Origin: Hyaloraphidium curvatum
Lineage: Eukaryota; Monoblepharomycota; Hyaloraphidiomycetes; Hyaloraphidiales; Hyaloraphidiaceae
Assembly (NCBI GenBank): GCA_025558095.1
Contig: JAIVFI010000024.1
Location: 124,001 to 188,000, forward strand
Direction: 5' to 3'
Length of the DNA: 64,000 nt
A program made the position numbers and the translations under genes. Below, piece after piece: positions 10,023 through 19,575 of this stretch (its first letter is position 1; every line of letters begins with the position of its first letter). A model generated the notes under the pieces. It had not been told where the DNA came from, did not search any database, and saw only the letters and a program-made list of their open reading frames with translations.

Positions 10023-12594
10023 ATGGGCGCGTTGTCCGCAATGCTGCTGCTGTCGGCCGTCGCCGGCGCCCGGGCGTCATCAGCGTCCATCTTAAATGGC
10101 TTTCCCCTCGGAAGCGGCTGCGTGGCATCTCCTTCGGCACCTCAAATCCGTGAGTGCGCGACGCGGCAACGTGCCTGCCTGCGATATAGTCAGTCACGGC
10201 CGCTGACTTACTGTCTCCGCCTTCAGTCCAACTTTACACCCAAGTCGACTGTGACTTCTGGCTTCCCTGTGAGAGTAATGGTCAGGCCCTGGCAAGGTAT
10301 GACTCCTACCAGACCTGTGGCCCTGCACCTCCCTATATCTCGCTTCCCCGTTCCACGGTGCGTTCTACTGCTTGTGCCATTAAGAAGGACAACTGAACCG
10401 TCCCATAGGGTGATTATGTTATAATTACGAAATGGACTTGGAAGAGTTGCGCGGGACCGGGGTTGAATGCCAGCGCCGAAGGTGGACTCCCAGGGACAGC
10501 CATCGCGGCGCTTTCCCAGTCATGCTTTACGGCGGGCTATCTGGAAGTAAGTACCTCTCTTTGTTGTCTCTGTGATCTCCTTACCCCCATCGATACAGTT
10601 TCATATTACGTGAAACCCATCTGCAACGGGCAGTCCACCAGCACCCTCCAGTTCTTCGTTGACGATCAATGCAAGGTGGGTCGGCAAATGGACAACCGGC
10701 TCCGCAGTGGTTGATGCGCTTCCCCGCAGTCGACCCCCTCCAACGAAGTGCCCACACTTAACTTTGCTCCTGGGGAGTGCGTCACTATTGGCTACAATGG
10801 AGCATCATGTGAGCTGGCAAGACTCAGTCCGTAGCATTCTTTAACTTCTTTCACATCTGCAGATTCGATGACTGCCAAGTGCGTTTCCGTGGTTGACGGC
10901 GTCCCAGAAGAGATCCAGTTTGCTGCGACCGGTTCGCAGTCTCCAACAACAACAACAACAACAACAACAACGACTCGAGTGCCTGCACCATCGACTACCA
11001 CTCCTCCTGCAACCACCGCGGTGGAAACTCCTCCTGTAGCAGGCCCGAGCTCTCCTCCAATCGGTGCTATAGTCGGAGGCGTCATTGGGGGTCTCGCTGC
11101 GGTGGCTTTGCTCGCCGGCTTTCTTTGGTGGCGGAGGACTCGCACCACTTCGAAGTCAAAGGCTGCTGAAGAGGCGCGCGGTTTCAACCATGCCATGGGA
11201 GGGGAAGGGGACAGCGCGGGCGCCAAGGGGAAGCAAGAGCTCGCCGCCACGGATCTTCCAGTTGCGGAAAAGGCATCTGCAGCCGGCAAATTGACGGTTG
11301 CAAGCTATGCTCAGGCAATCCCTCAAGAGCCACCTCTAAATGTTGAGCCTCTGGCTTGGGCGAAAGCCGCCCCGGGATCGTCTCCAATCGACACAGATCA
11401 AACTGTGGCTGGACTCTTGCCCGCACCCATTGCCCAACCGAAAGCCATGAGCCAGGTGACAAGCTCAGCGCAAGCTACTGCGTCACCTGATCTGGGGACG
11501 GAGGAGCTTACCACCAGCTCTCATGTCAACAGCTCTGTGGGCACGGGCTCGACCATGGCTGCCGCTACTCTCCCCGTCGCCGCCGCCGCCGCCACCGCCT
11601 ACCAGCCTCCTCTCAACGCAAGCAGCGGCTTGAAGCCACCATCTTCTCCAGTCGCGAAAGCCTCGAGGCTGCTCGTGCCTGCGAGCGACATCACCTACGA
11701 CTCGAAGCAGAAGCTTGGCGAAGGCACTTTTGGCATCGTCTACGTCGGCACGCTCCGTGGATCCACGAAGGTGGCAGTCAAGACCATCAAAGGGGAAGTT
11801 GACGACGCAACGATGCGGGCTTTTGACAAGGAGGTGGCCAACTGGGAGGGTCTGGTCTAGCGCAACGGTGGGGACCCTTTGTCATATCCCGCCCGTGATC
11901 CCTCATCCTACGTCCGCCTCTGCTAGTGCTCCCCTTGATTGCCTACTGCTCTGACCCACCTATGATGGTCACGGACCTGATGCGAGACGGTAACCTGCGC
12001 AAGCACATGGCGGCCCGCGGCTGGCCTCTCGACCTCGGCCTGCGCTTCCTCCTCGGCGTGGCAGAAGGCATGACGTACCTACACGGCCTCGGCATCCTGC
12101 ACGGCGACATCAAGTCCCTCAACGTGCTCATCGACGGCACCCGCGCACTGATCGCCGACTTTGGCCTCTCCAAAGTCCGGCAGGGCATTATGAGTACCGC
12201 TGGGACCTCGGCCGGGGGACTCAGTGGCACGCCCGGGTTCCTGTCCCCGGAGCTGCTCGACGGACAGCCGCTGAGGAAGCCTGGGGACGTTTACGCTTTT
12301 GCGATGCTGTGCTACGAGGTCGTGAGCGGGGGCAAGTACCCGTTCGAGGAGATGCTGAATCCCGCGGTGGTAAGTTGCCAGCCCAGTTGTTCTGCCTCAT
12401 TTGCTCATCGATATCCCCCTCTGCAGATCCTGTACAACGTCGCCATCAAGGGAGCCCGCCCAGTGCGGCCCGCCAACGTTCCGGACGCCGTTTGGTCCCT
12501 GATCGAGCGCTGCTGGGATCAGGACCCGCTGAGGCGGCCGGAATTCGCCCAGATCGTCTCGGAGCTGGAGAAGATAGTTGGGCAGCGCGTCTGA
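10023..12594 (+). CDS. receptor-like TKL protein kinase 1, with an in-frame TAG
   Basis: Probable type I membrane receptor kinase. Exons: 10023-10149, 10227-10357, 10409-10550, 10599-10675, 10730-10808, 10863-11867, 11927-12369, 12427-12594. A signal peptide (MGALSAMLLLSAVAG) starts at 10023. The ectodomain is a Cys-containing region of unknown family (CDFWLPCESNGQ, DSYQTCGPAPPY, KPICNGQSTSTLQFFVD). A Thr run, a Pro/Thr stalk and one membrane span (PIGAIVGGVIGGLAAVALL, then WWRRTRT) follow. After an Ala/Ser-rich linker comes a kinase domain with LGEGTFGIVYVG, VAVKTIKG, HGDIKSLN, ADFGLSK and SPELL. The catalytic loop has HGD rather than HRD. Codon 11858-11860 is TAG just before the 11868-11926 intron, where paralogue kinase 2 has CAG (Gln). 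The rest is conserved, so this is a nonsense allele, an error or a young pseudogene. Confidence 0.85.
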
Positions 12595-12789
12595 TTCGGG
12601 TCGCTCGCGTATGCCGGGTCTCCAAGGCGACGACAGTACGTGGGAGTTTGCGGACCTCCTATCGGGCGTGTTGCCCCGGGGCCTGCGCCTGCATAACGGC
12701 GCGGCCTCGTCCGCTTTGGGGTGCGCTGTTCCAGCGTACACGGACGAGCGGCGAGTAGCGTCTCCCCGCCGGGTCTCAACGAGTTAGGT
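12595..12789. other. intergenic spacer
   Basis: About 195 nt between the kinase 1 stop and repeat copy A. It ends with GGGTCTCAACGAG (12771-12783), the same octamer-like motif that is clustered near 19.34-19.47 kb. Confidence 0.4.
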
Positions 12790-13019
12790 GCTCCCGCAGC
12801 GGCCACAAAAACAGTCGTCGAGACGAGTTCTTGGTTGCGTGTTTGGAGGAGTGCAAAGTGGAGCCGGGGATAAGATGGTTGGCCTCGCATCTTGGGGACT
12901 CGGGGGACTTCTTGGCGGGGGAGCGGGCGGGACGGATGCGTCGCGAACAAAGATTTTTGACGCCGCATCCAGGGTTCAAGTTCATCGGTGGCTTGGAAAG
13001 AATAAAGGATCGTCTCGAT
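12790..13019 (+). repeat. dispersed repeat, copy A (about 230 bp)
   Basis: This block matches, along its whole length and with interspersed mismatches, the reverse complement of 18652-18880. Shared landmarks in order are GCTCCCGCAGCGGC, CGTCGAGACGAG, GGGGGACTTCTTGGCGGGGG, CATCCAGGGTTCA, an AATAAA-like stretch and CGTCTCGAT. It lies directly upstream of the SagB-like gene. No long open frame is shared by the two copies, so it looks like a non-coding mobile or promoter-type repeat. No target-site duplication could be defined. Confidence 0.75.
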
Positions 13020-13143
13020 CATGTGTTCAATTAGATCTGATCCGATGCGCGGCAACTTGTATGTCGATGCGAGGCGGCGAGTTGATGTTGATGGGACGAC
13101 CAAAAGTCTTGTCTCCCGCGTCCCACAGCGGGCTGCGGAGCCG

Positions 13144-14826
13144 ATGGACGCGTCCAACGCGTACCTGGCGGCATCGGCGCACACCCTGACCTCATTTGCG
13201 CCCTCGGAATCGGTCTCGTTCGCTGACCAGCCGGATCCCGTGCGCCGGTTCCACGGCGACTCCTCGCCGGAAGTCCTGCTCCTGCCGTTCCCAAACGGAG
13301 AGGCGCAGCCGAGCACGGAGTCGCTCCCGACGCAGTTGGGCTTGGAATCGCTCTCTGAGCTGCTCTACTTCTCCCTTTCCTTGTCTGGCCGACGCGGAAG
13401 CGGCGACCATGGCTACTTCCTCCGGACCAACCCCTCGTCCGGCAACCTGCACGCCGAGGAATCGTACTTTGCCCTCCCGGACGGGTTCCTGGGCCCGACC
13501 GGCGACGATGCCGTCTCGGATCGGGGCTGGACCGTCTGGCACTACCGTCCCGACCTGCACGCGCTGGAACGCCGGTCGTCCTTGACATTGCCCGCCGCCA
13601 TCTCTCGGACTTCCTTTCTGTACCTCGGAAGCCATATCCCGCTCCGTCAGAGCTGGAAATACGGCCTCCGCGGGCTGAGGTACTCGCTCCTCGACCTCGG
13701 CCATGCCGCCTCTGGCGTCGCGCATTCGGCGGGTATGCTGGGCTGGACGGCGAAGCTCGTTGGCGGTTGGGGCGCGGATGCCGAAAGACTGATCGGGAAA
13801 GGGCTCGCGGAACAGGCGGAAAAGGAGACTTTGGGCTGCGTGGTCCTGATTCAAACGAATCCGGGTCAAGCAGGGGAGCTGGAGGTGCCGCAGAGCCTGC
13901 TTCACAGCGACGGACCCTTTTCGTATTTCGGGCAACCCAAAACTCTGGCTCGGACTCCGATCCGGACGTATCCGTTGCTCGACGCTGCGCTGGATGCCCT
14001 CCGACCTGCGGCCAGATCGATCTCGCTTTCCGTCTTTCCTTGCACTGACTTGAAGCTCTTCCTGCCCGACTACAGCGCCGCGGCGGTGCGCAAGCTGTTC
14101 CGCGCCCGCCGATCGGCGCAGGACTTCCATTCCCCGTCACCTCCGCTCCCGATCAACCCGGCCGACGTCGCCGACCTGCTGCTTTCGCTGCCCGCGCTCC
14201 TCGCGCCTTTCGGCGATGCGATCCCCGCGGCCGCCTTCTTCCTCAACCATGTCGTCGACGACATGCCGCGAGGCCTGTATGTGCTCGTGGTCGCCGGCGA
14301 TCCCGGCCCCGTCGCAGAGGAGCTCAAGTCCAACGCCTCGGTGGAATGGGACTGGCGCCAGATCGGGACGACGGGCCGCCTGTTCCTCCTCTCCGAAGGC
14401 TGGCCCGAGCGCGTCGCTGCGGCATGCTGCTGCTCGCAATCCCTGGCCTCGCACTCGCTCATCACCCTGTTCCCCCTCTCCCCTCTCCCCGTGCCTGACA
14501 TGGCCGTGGCCCACCTAGCCGCCGCGCATCTCGTCCACGCGCTGTACCTCCTCGCGCACGCGTGCGGCGCGGGCGCGACGGCGATGGGGTGCTTCGCCGA
14601 CGCCGCGGTGACGGGCCTGATCGGGCTCGCGGACGAGCCGGGGGCGGCGAAGATGCGGGGGTTCTTCCGGGGCCCGTCGGGAATGCGGCCTGCGGGGGAG
14701 AGGAAGGGGAGGGAGTGGGCGGCGGTGTATTCGGTCGGGATCGGGGAGCCGGATTTCGAGCAGCGGTTGAGCTTGGACGAGGGCAGGGTGTACGATCGCG
14801 AAAAGGAACGGAGGACCGGGCTGTGA
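13144..14826 (+). CDS. SagB-type nitroreductase/dehydrogenase-like protein
   Basis: Intronless, about 560 residues from ATG 13144; the frame opens at 13021 next to repeat A, but the first residues there look non-coding. The N-terminus has SFADQPDPVRRFHG. The FMN-binding-type signature of SagB/ThcOx dehydrogenases is visible as YFLRTNPSSGNLHAEESYF, with WHYRPDLHALERR after it. A second, partly duplicated nitroreductase-like half follows, with AHLAAAHLVHALYLLAHACG and DEPGAAKMRGFF. In bacteria, tandem SagB-like proteins of this size occur, often without a known substrate; the SagB fold oxidises azolines in peptide toxin pathways. No partner cyclodehydratase or precursor peptide is visible here. 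The single exon in an intron-rich window suggests acquisition from a bacterium. The substrate is unknown. Confidence 0.75.
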   Translation: MDASNAYLAASAHTLTSFAPSESVSFADQPDPVRRFHGDSSPEVLLLPFPNGEAQPSTESLPTQLGLESLSELLYFSLSLSGRRGSGDHGYFLRTNPSSGNLHAEESYFALPDGFLGPTGDDAVSDRGWTVWHYRPDLHALERRSSLTLPAAISRTSFLYLGSHIPLRQSWKYGLRGLRYSLLDLGHAASGVAHSAGMLGWTAKLVGGWGADAERLIGKGLAEQAEKETLGCVVLIQTNPGQAGELEVPQSLLHSDGPFSYFGQPKTLARTPIRTYPLLDAALDALRPAARSISLSVFPCTDLKLFLPDYSAAAVRKLFRARRSAQDFHSPSPPLPINPADVADLLLSLPALLAPFGDAIPAAAFFLNHVVDDMPRGLYVLVVAGDPGPVAEELKSNASVEWDWRQIGTTGRLFLLSEGWPERVAAACCCSQSLASHSLITLFPLSPLPVPDMAVAHLAAAHLVHALYLLAHACGAGATAMGCFADAAVTGLIGLADEPGAAKMRGFFRGPSGMRPAGERKGREWAAVYSVGIGEPDFEQRLSLDEGRVYDREKERRTGL

Positions 14827-14928
14827 ACTGGGGCACGAAAGAGCCTCGCAATTGATGATTCGCATTCCAGACGTGGAGCACACGCGCGCCAACTACCTGT
14901 TTTCACCGATCGCCCACATCGCCGGAAC

Positions 14929-15768
14929 TCACATTCGTCCCTCGGGGCGCCGCATCTTTTCCACGTAGGGCCCCAGGTCCCGAGCAAAGGCCGGGTGCGC
15001 CAGCAGGGCGTCGAAATGGGCGAATGCCCGCGGGTGCGCCTCCCTCGCCCCCGGCAGCAGCGGTCCCAGCCCCTCGGCCCGCGGCCCCGCCTTGCCCCTC
15101 CTCAGCTCGCCGTGGAACAACGTGATTTCGCACGCGAAGCAGATGTCGGCCAGGGTCATCTCGTCGGCCGCGATCCACTGGCTTCCGGGGCGCGACAGCG
15201 CGCGCTCGATCCCGATCAGATACGTTTCCAGCGATTCGGAGGCCGACGCCTGCAGAGCTGGATCCAGGGAGCCCCCGGAAATGGCAAGGAGGTACCGCTG
15301 CGAGTCGCGCGCGAACACGAGGGAGGCATCGAGGAAGGCGTCGACGCGGGAGGCACCGAAGGCCCCGCGGCCGTACAGTCCGTGGTCGTTGCCCTGCTCG
15401 GTGGCGATGCGGGCGACGGCGCGCATGATGGAATTGCTCTCGAAGACGCCGGTACGGGTTGCGGGGTCGAAGGCGGCCGGGACGGTGCCGTACGGGATCG
15501 CGTCGAGGAACGCTTCCGTCTTTTTCAGCGCGCGCCCCGCGAAGCCGACGCGGCCCGTCGTCGTCGGCGCAGAGTCAGTGTCCGCCTCGGTCAGCGGCCG
15601 AGCATCAAAATCGAACAGCCATCCCGGGATCTCGGGGGGAGACGCCCCGAGGATCCCGACGCGCACGCCAAGGATTCGACCGGCAATGGTCGCCTTGGCG
15701 ACGCGCGGGCTCGGCAGGTACGAGAAGATGCGGATCTGCTCGTCGGAAACCGAAGCCGGGGCCGACAT
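14929..15768 (-). CDS. glutathione S-transferase/EF1Bgamma-like protein
   Basis: Intronless, 279 residues. The N-terminal half is thioredoxin-fold GST-like: IRIFSYLPSPRVAKATIAGR, then an insert with PPEIPGWLFDFDARPL, and the glutathione-binding region VFESNSIMRAVARIA. The C-terminal half is an all-helical GST domain: SRVDAFLDASLVFARDSQRY and IAADEMTLADICFACEITLF, where the Asp of the T-L-A-D-I motif is the conserved helix N-cap. The translation-factor EF1Bgamma N-terminus has the same build, but the EF1G C-terminal domain is absent, so a stand-alone GST is more likely. It is convergent with the SagB-like gene, 102 bp apart. Confidence 0.78.
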   Translation of the reverse strand: MSAPASVSDEQIRIFSYLPSPRVAKATIAGRILGVRVGILGASPPEIPGWLFDFDARPLTEADTDSAPTTTGRVGFAGRALKKTEAFLDAIPYGTVPAAFDPATRTGVFESNSIMRAVARIATEQGNDHGLYGRGAFGASRVDAFLDASLVFARDSQRYLLAISGGSLDPALQASASESLETYLIGIERALSRPGSQWIAADEMTLADICFACEITLFHGELRRGKAGPRAEGLGPLLPGAREAHPRAFAHFDALLAHPAFARDLGPYVEKMRRPEGRM

Positions 15769-15997
15769 CGTTCAGTGGCGGCGCGATGGCGCGATGGAGG
15801 TTTGCGGGTGATTCGCGGAAACTCCGCCCGATCGCAACTTAGCAAGTTGTGCAGTGCGCCTTGTGATTGGATCTTTGTCTGCGAGACGAGGACTGGGGAC
15901 ATAGCTACGTTCTGGTTCATCCAGAGGAGAGGCAGGAGCGACAGGTGGATCTAGTAAAGATGACAAAGAGATCCAGATCGCACCTCCTCGCAACGCC

Positions 15998-18332
15998 TCA
16001 CATAGGAGTCCAGCTCTCCCTTTTGCCGCAGTCCGCCTCGCACCTGGTGTTGTTGACGTTGACGACCCTCCACTCCCCGCTGTTGGCGATCATGATCCGC
16101 CCCGAGATGCCCGCCGCGTCCCTCGCCGGCACGACCCTGTTGCCGCTGACCTCGACCCCTGCCACGGCGTCCGCGAGCACCGCCCACCGCGGCGCCCCCG
16201 CCACCCTGTTCCCGGAAACCAGCACCCCTGCATTGCCCCACCCGTCGCGGTTGCCGACCGTGCGCATCGACGCGTCCACCGCATCCACGACCACCGCCCC
16301 GCGCCTCCCGACCACGTCCGCATTGTCGATCCGATTGTTGACCACCGCCAACCCGCGGACCCCCACCCCCTCCTGCGCGTACCCCGACGCCTGCGCCAGC
16401 ACCGCGGACATGTGCACCCTCCTGAACGCGCACCCCTCCACCACCGCGTTCTCCCGCACCTGCAGGAGCACCCCCCTCGCGCGGTGAAACCCCGTCGTCA
16501 CGTTGCGCACGACCACGTTGCGCGCGTTCCACCGGGGGAGCATCACCCCGCACAGCGAGGGGTCGGCGAACACGGCGTCCGCCGAGGGGTCCAGGGGGGC
16601 GTCGAGCTGCAGCTGCCACGTGCCGCCCTCGACACCGGCGTCGTACCACGTCTCGATGATGCGGCGGGTGGTGCCGGTGGTGGAGAGGTCGGCGGCGCGG
16701 AGGAACTCAACCGTGTCGCCGACGGCAAAGTACATCCTCCACGCGCGGGTGCGCGGGAGCACGATCATCGCGTAGTCGGTGGCGCCGCTGCGGTCGAATG
16801 CGTAGCGGAACCCGCGGAGCGAGGTGGGGAGGTGGATGTTGATCGGGTCGTCGCCGAGGAAGAAGAAGCGCGAGTTGGCGACCATGATGTTGCCCGTGGT
16901 CATGGAGCCCCAGACGCCGTCGGCGGCGCCCGACATGGGGCGGGCCGAGGTCGGGGTTGGGCGCTCGGCGGGCTCGACGGCGAGGCCGTCGATGAGGATC
17001 TCGCCCGAGCCGCGGTCGATGATGACGGCCTTGCCGGGGACCGAGAGGATGCGGACGTTGGTGAGGAAGCAGTGCCGGCACTGCGCGAGGCGGAAGCCGT
17101 GCACGTCGTACGTCAGGTGCTTGATCATCCTGGTAAAGGGGAAGGTGGAGATCAGTTGCCCATGAGACTCGAGTACTGGGCTTTCTATCTTACCAATAGG
17201 ACCCGACCGGCGACGGCTCCGTGCCGAACCCGTTGATCCGCCGATCGAACGTGATGGTCATCCTCGTGGAGGTCGTCGCCGCCTTGCGGGCATACGAAGA
17301 CCCATCGGCGGGTCTCTTTTGCGCCGCATACGACGCCGCGCCGCCCCGCACGACGCGCGCCGACTCGGGATCCTTGGCGCCCAGTTCGTAATCCTCCTCG
17401 AGCTCGGCATCACCGCCCGCCCCGTCGCGCTTGTCGAAAGTGCCCGTCGCGGTCCCGCGGGCAAAGTAGAACTCCGGCACGCCCCGCAGCCCGACGCCCA
17501 TGGTGTTGGGATCGAGCGGGTGGATGCTGTACGGCCCGCGCAACGTCGCCGGATCCAGCCCGCCCGGCGGCGCGGGGGGACCGACTATGTCAAAGGTCCA
17601 CGCGCCCCGCCCGGAGCCGTCGTCCGCCTTTGTCCCGACGAGCATTCCGACCGACGCGATCCGCCATTTTTCCCAGTCCCAATCCACGACCAGATCGCGG
17701 AACTCGCAGCGCCGGCACGATTCGACGTTGATCAGGGGCGGCGTCAGGTTGTCCAGCAGGTCGTCGGGCGACCGCGGGGGCGGATCCAGCGAGTCGCGGG
17801 AAAACAGCAGCGTCGCCCCGCGGCCCACGATGGTAAAGTCGTGGCTCAGCCACCGTATCGTCAGGTTGGTGACCCGGTAGGTGTGGCCGGGGGTCAGGAT
17901 GAGCTCGCAGCTGGCGGCGCCGGCGGCCAGCGTGCGGGCGAAGCAGGCGTCGATGCCCTGCTGCAGCGCGGCGGTCGCGTCGCCTTCCGCGTCGGCGCCG
18001 AGGGCGGCGGCGCGGATCCGCTGCGTCGGCGCGTCGCGGCCGCTGCCGGGCCGGTTCATAGTCCAGGAGAACCACGCGGCCGACGGGTTCGGGCCCGGGT
18101 CGAGCTGCCGCGCACGGAGCCGCCGCCCGTCGTCCCCTTCGAGCAGCTCGCGCGCCCCGGCGGCGTCGGGGTACTCGGCGCCCACGATCACATCGCCGCG
18201 ATCGGCGTCCGCGGGGGCGATGACGCCCAGGGCGAGCACGGCCAGCGCCGCGCCCAGCGACAAGAGCCCGCCCAGCGGCGCCCTCCGGCGGCCCCGCGGC
18301 CGGCGCAAAATCGGTCCGCCGAATGTCCGCAT
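15998..18332 (-). CDS. secreted right-handed beta-helix protein, GH110-like
   Basis: Two exons (minus): 18332-17204 and 17129-15998, with a 74-nt intron and a codon split as TG/G. About 750 residues. A long basic N-terminus leads to a hydrophobic signal segment (GLLSLGAALAVLALGVIAPA). Helix-forming turns are visible throughout, for example TYRVTNLTIRWLSHDFTIVG, RRCEFRDLVVDWDWE, NARNVVVRNVTTGFHRARG and GVLVSGNRVAGAPRWAVLAD. FFFLGDDPINIHLPT recalls the GDD-x-N-x-H block of alpha-1,3-galactosidases of family GH110. The acidic pair would be the catalytic candidates. That assignment is from memory and moderate; a pectate-lyase-like polysaccharide enzyme is the alternative. Secretion is inferred from the signal segment. 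Confidence 0.7.
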
Positions 18333-18651
18333 AGTAAAAACAATAAGCCGAGTGCTTTGCTCGGCGTCCGCGTGGGATTGGCCGCGATGCGCGCGGCCGC
18401 CCGCTCCCCCGTCAGCGCGCCGACGCTATGCCCGGGCGCCCCGGACCGGATCCGCCGCCCGCGCCTCGCGCATGGACAATCTCAGCGAGACGCCATATCG
18501 AGGCGTCGGGGCAAGCAGGACCGCGGGCGTGTGCGGCCCCGAAGTGACTGCGCTGACGCTCGGCCTCCGATCCGCGCGGCGCGATCCCCCCTCGACCCCT
18601 CCGTCCAGGGACCAAGTCTTTGCGCAGCGGACGGATCCGAACTCCACAGAT
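18333..18651. other. intergenic, upstream of the beta-helix gene
   Basis: About 320 nt between the beta-helix gene start and repeat copy B. GC-rich, with no recognised element. It presumably holds the beta-helix gene promoter. Confidence 0.4.
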
Positions 18652-18880
18652 ATCGAGACGAGCTTTTATTCTCCCAAGCAATCACCTGAACCCTGGATGA
18701 GGCGCCAAAAGTCTCTGGTCGCGGCGCATTCCTCGCGGCCGTCCGCTCCCCCGCCAAGAAGTCCCCCGACTTGCCGAGGTGCAAGGCAAACTATCTCATC
18801 CTGGCCGGGCGCCCCACTCCTTGAAACATACAACCACGTGCTCGTCTCGACGGTAGTGTCTTCGTAGCCGCTGCGGGAGC
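18652..18880 (-). repeat. dispersed repeat, copy B (inverted relative to copy A)
   Basis: Reverse-complement relative of 12790-13019; see copy A for the shared landmarks. The longest identical stretch lies in the middle and is about 25 bases. The two inverted copies enclose the SagB-like, GST-like and beta-helix genes. The mismatches are spread evenly, which argues against a very recent duplication. Confidence 0.75.
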
Positions 18881-18927
18881 GGATGAGAAACTCGCCCGGC
18901 TCGGCATCCCTGCCAGCTCTCCCACCT

Positions 18928-19290
18928 TCACTCGGCGAGCATGCAGGTGGCCACGACCTCCCACTCGATCCTGTTCCGCCCCACCGCGCCGTTCACCCAG
19001 GCATGCACGTATCCGCTTGCTCCGCCCTGGTCGTAGTGCAGCGTGGCCTTGCCGCTGCCCTCGCCGATGCTGACGAGGCTCGAGGACTTGTCGCGGGAGC
19101 GCAGAAACACGTCGAGCACGACGAAGCGCGGGTCGTCCAGCGGGACGTGGAAGTGGAAGTCGTGCTTGGCGCCGCCGACGAGGCCGGCGGGGCCGGAGGA
19201 AGCGAGGGCGCGCTCGTCGAGGACGATGTCGAAGGTCGTCTTCATGGTGCAGGCCGCGCGGGGGAGGAGGAGGGCTGGCAGGAGGCACAC
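18928..19290 (-). CDS. small hypothetical protein
   Basis: An open frame of 120 codons. The start may instead be the internal ATG at 19245, giving 105 residues beginning MKTTFDIVLDE. I do not recognise it. The sequence looks like a compact beta-rich protein: KHDFHFHVPLDDPRFVVLDV, VSIGEGSGKATLHYDQGG and WVNGAVGRNRIEWEVVATC. The balanced composition, unlike the Arg/Pro shadow frames around it, supports a real gene. If translation starts at 19290, the hydrophobic MCLLPALLLPRAA could act as a signal peptide. It is divergent from the GTPase gene across a promoter with repeated GGTCTCAAC motifs. Confidence 0.5.
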   Translation of the reverse strand: MCLLPALLLPRAACTMKTTFDIVLDERALASSGPAGLVGGAKHDFHFHVPLDDPRFVVLDVFLRSRDKSSSLVSIGEGSGKATLHYDQGGASGYVHAWVNGAVGRNRIEWEVVATCMLAE

Positions 19291-19333
19291 GGTGTCGGCC
19301 GTCGACGAAGCTTGCGTAGCTTTTGAAGACCGC

Positions 19334-19470
19334 GTTGAGACCCGGTGAGACCACGGGAGGCACTATGTCATGAGATTGAGATCTAGTGATTGAGTTCTCC
19401 AGCCATCGCCGGTATCGCCCGGTCTCAACGAGGTCTCAACAGGGGACCCGTGCTCTCAACAGGGTCTCAC
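19334..19470. promoter_or_regulatory. cluster of GGTCTCAAC motifs in a divergent promoter
   Basis: GGTCTCAAC occurs at 19421-19429 and 19432-19440, with near-copies CTCTCAAC (19453-19460) and GGTCTCAC (19463-19470). The inverted form GTTGAGACC lies at 19334-19342, and GGTGAGACC at 19344-19352. All lie between the small gene at 18928-19290 (minus) and the GTPase gene (plus), spaced 11-31 bp within each group. They may be sites for a transcription factor; nothing in the window identifies it. Confidence 0.4.
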
Positions 19471-19575
19471 TACGGCGAACGGCCTCGACGCTATGCGGCC
19501 TTCCAGATTCTCGACTAGCAACCTCCTCTCGCAAACGGCCCCCTGCCAACGCGCCGAAAGCAGCCCGCAACCGCC

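Noticed and set aside
5688-11860. TAG recoded as a sense codon in this organism
   Set aside because: Several well-bounded genes here end in TAG right at the conserved C-terminus (chitinase, SUMO, ABCG transporter, EFHC1-like, GBP-like), so TAG works as a normal stop.
12960-13019. tRNA-type internal promoter (SINE) in the dispersed repeat
   Set aside because: AGGGTTCAAG resembles a B box but the consensus is not kept in copy B, and no A box at the right distance was found.
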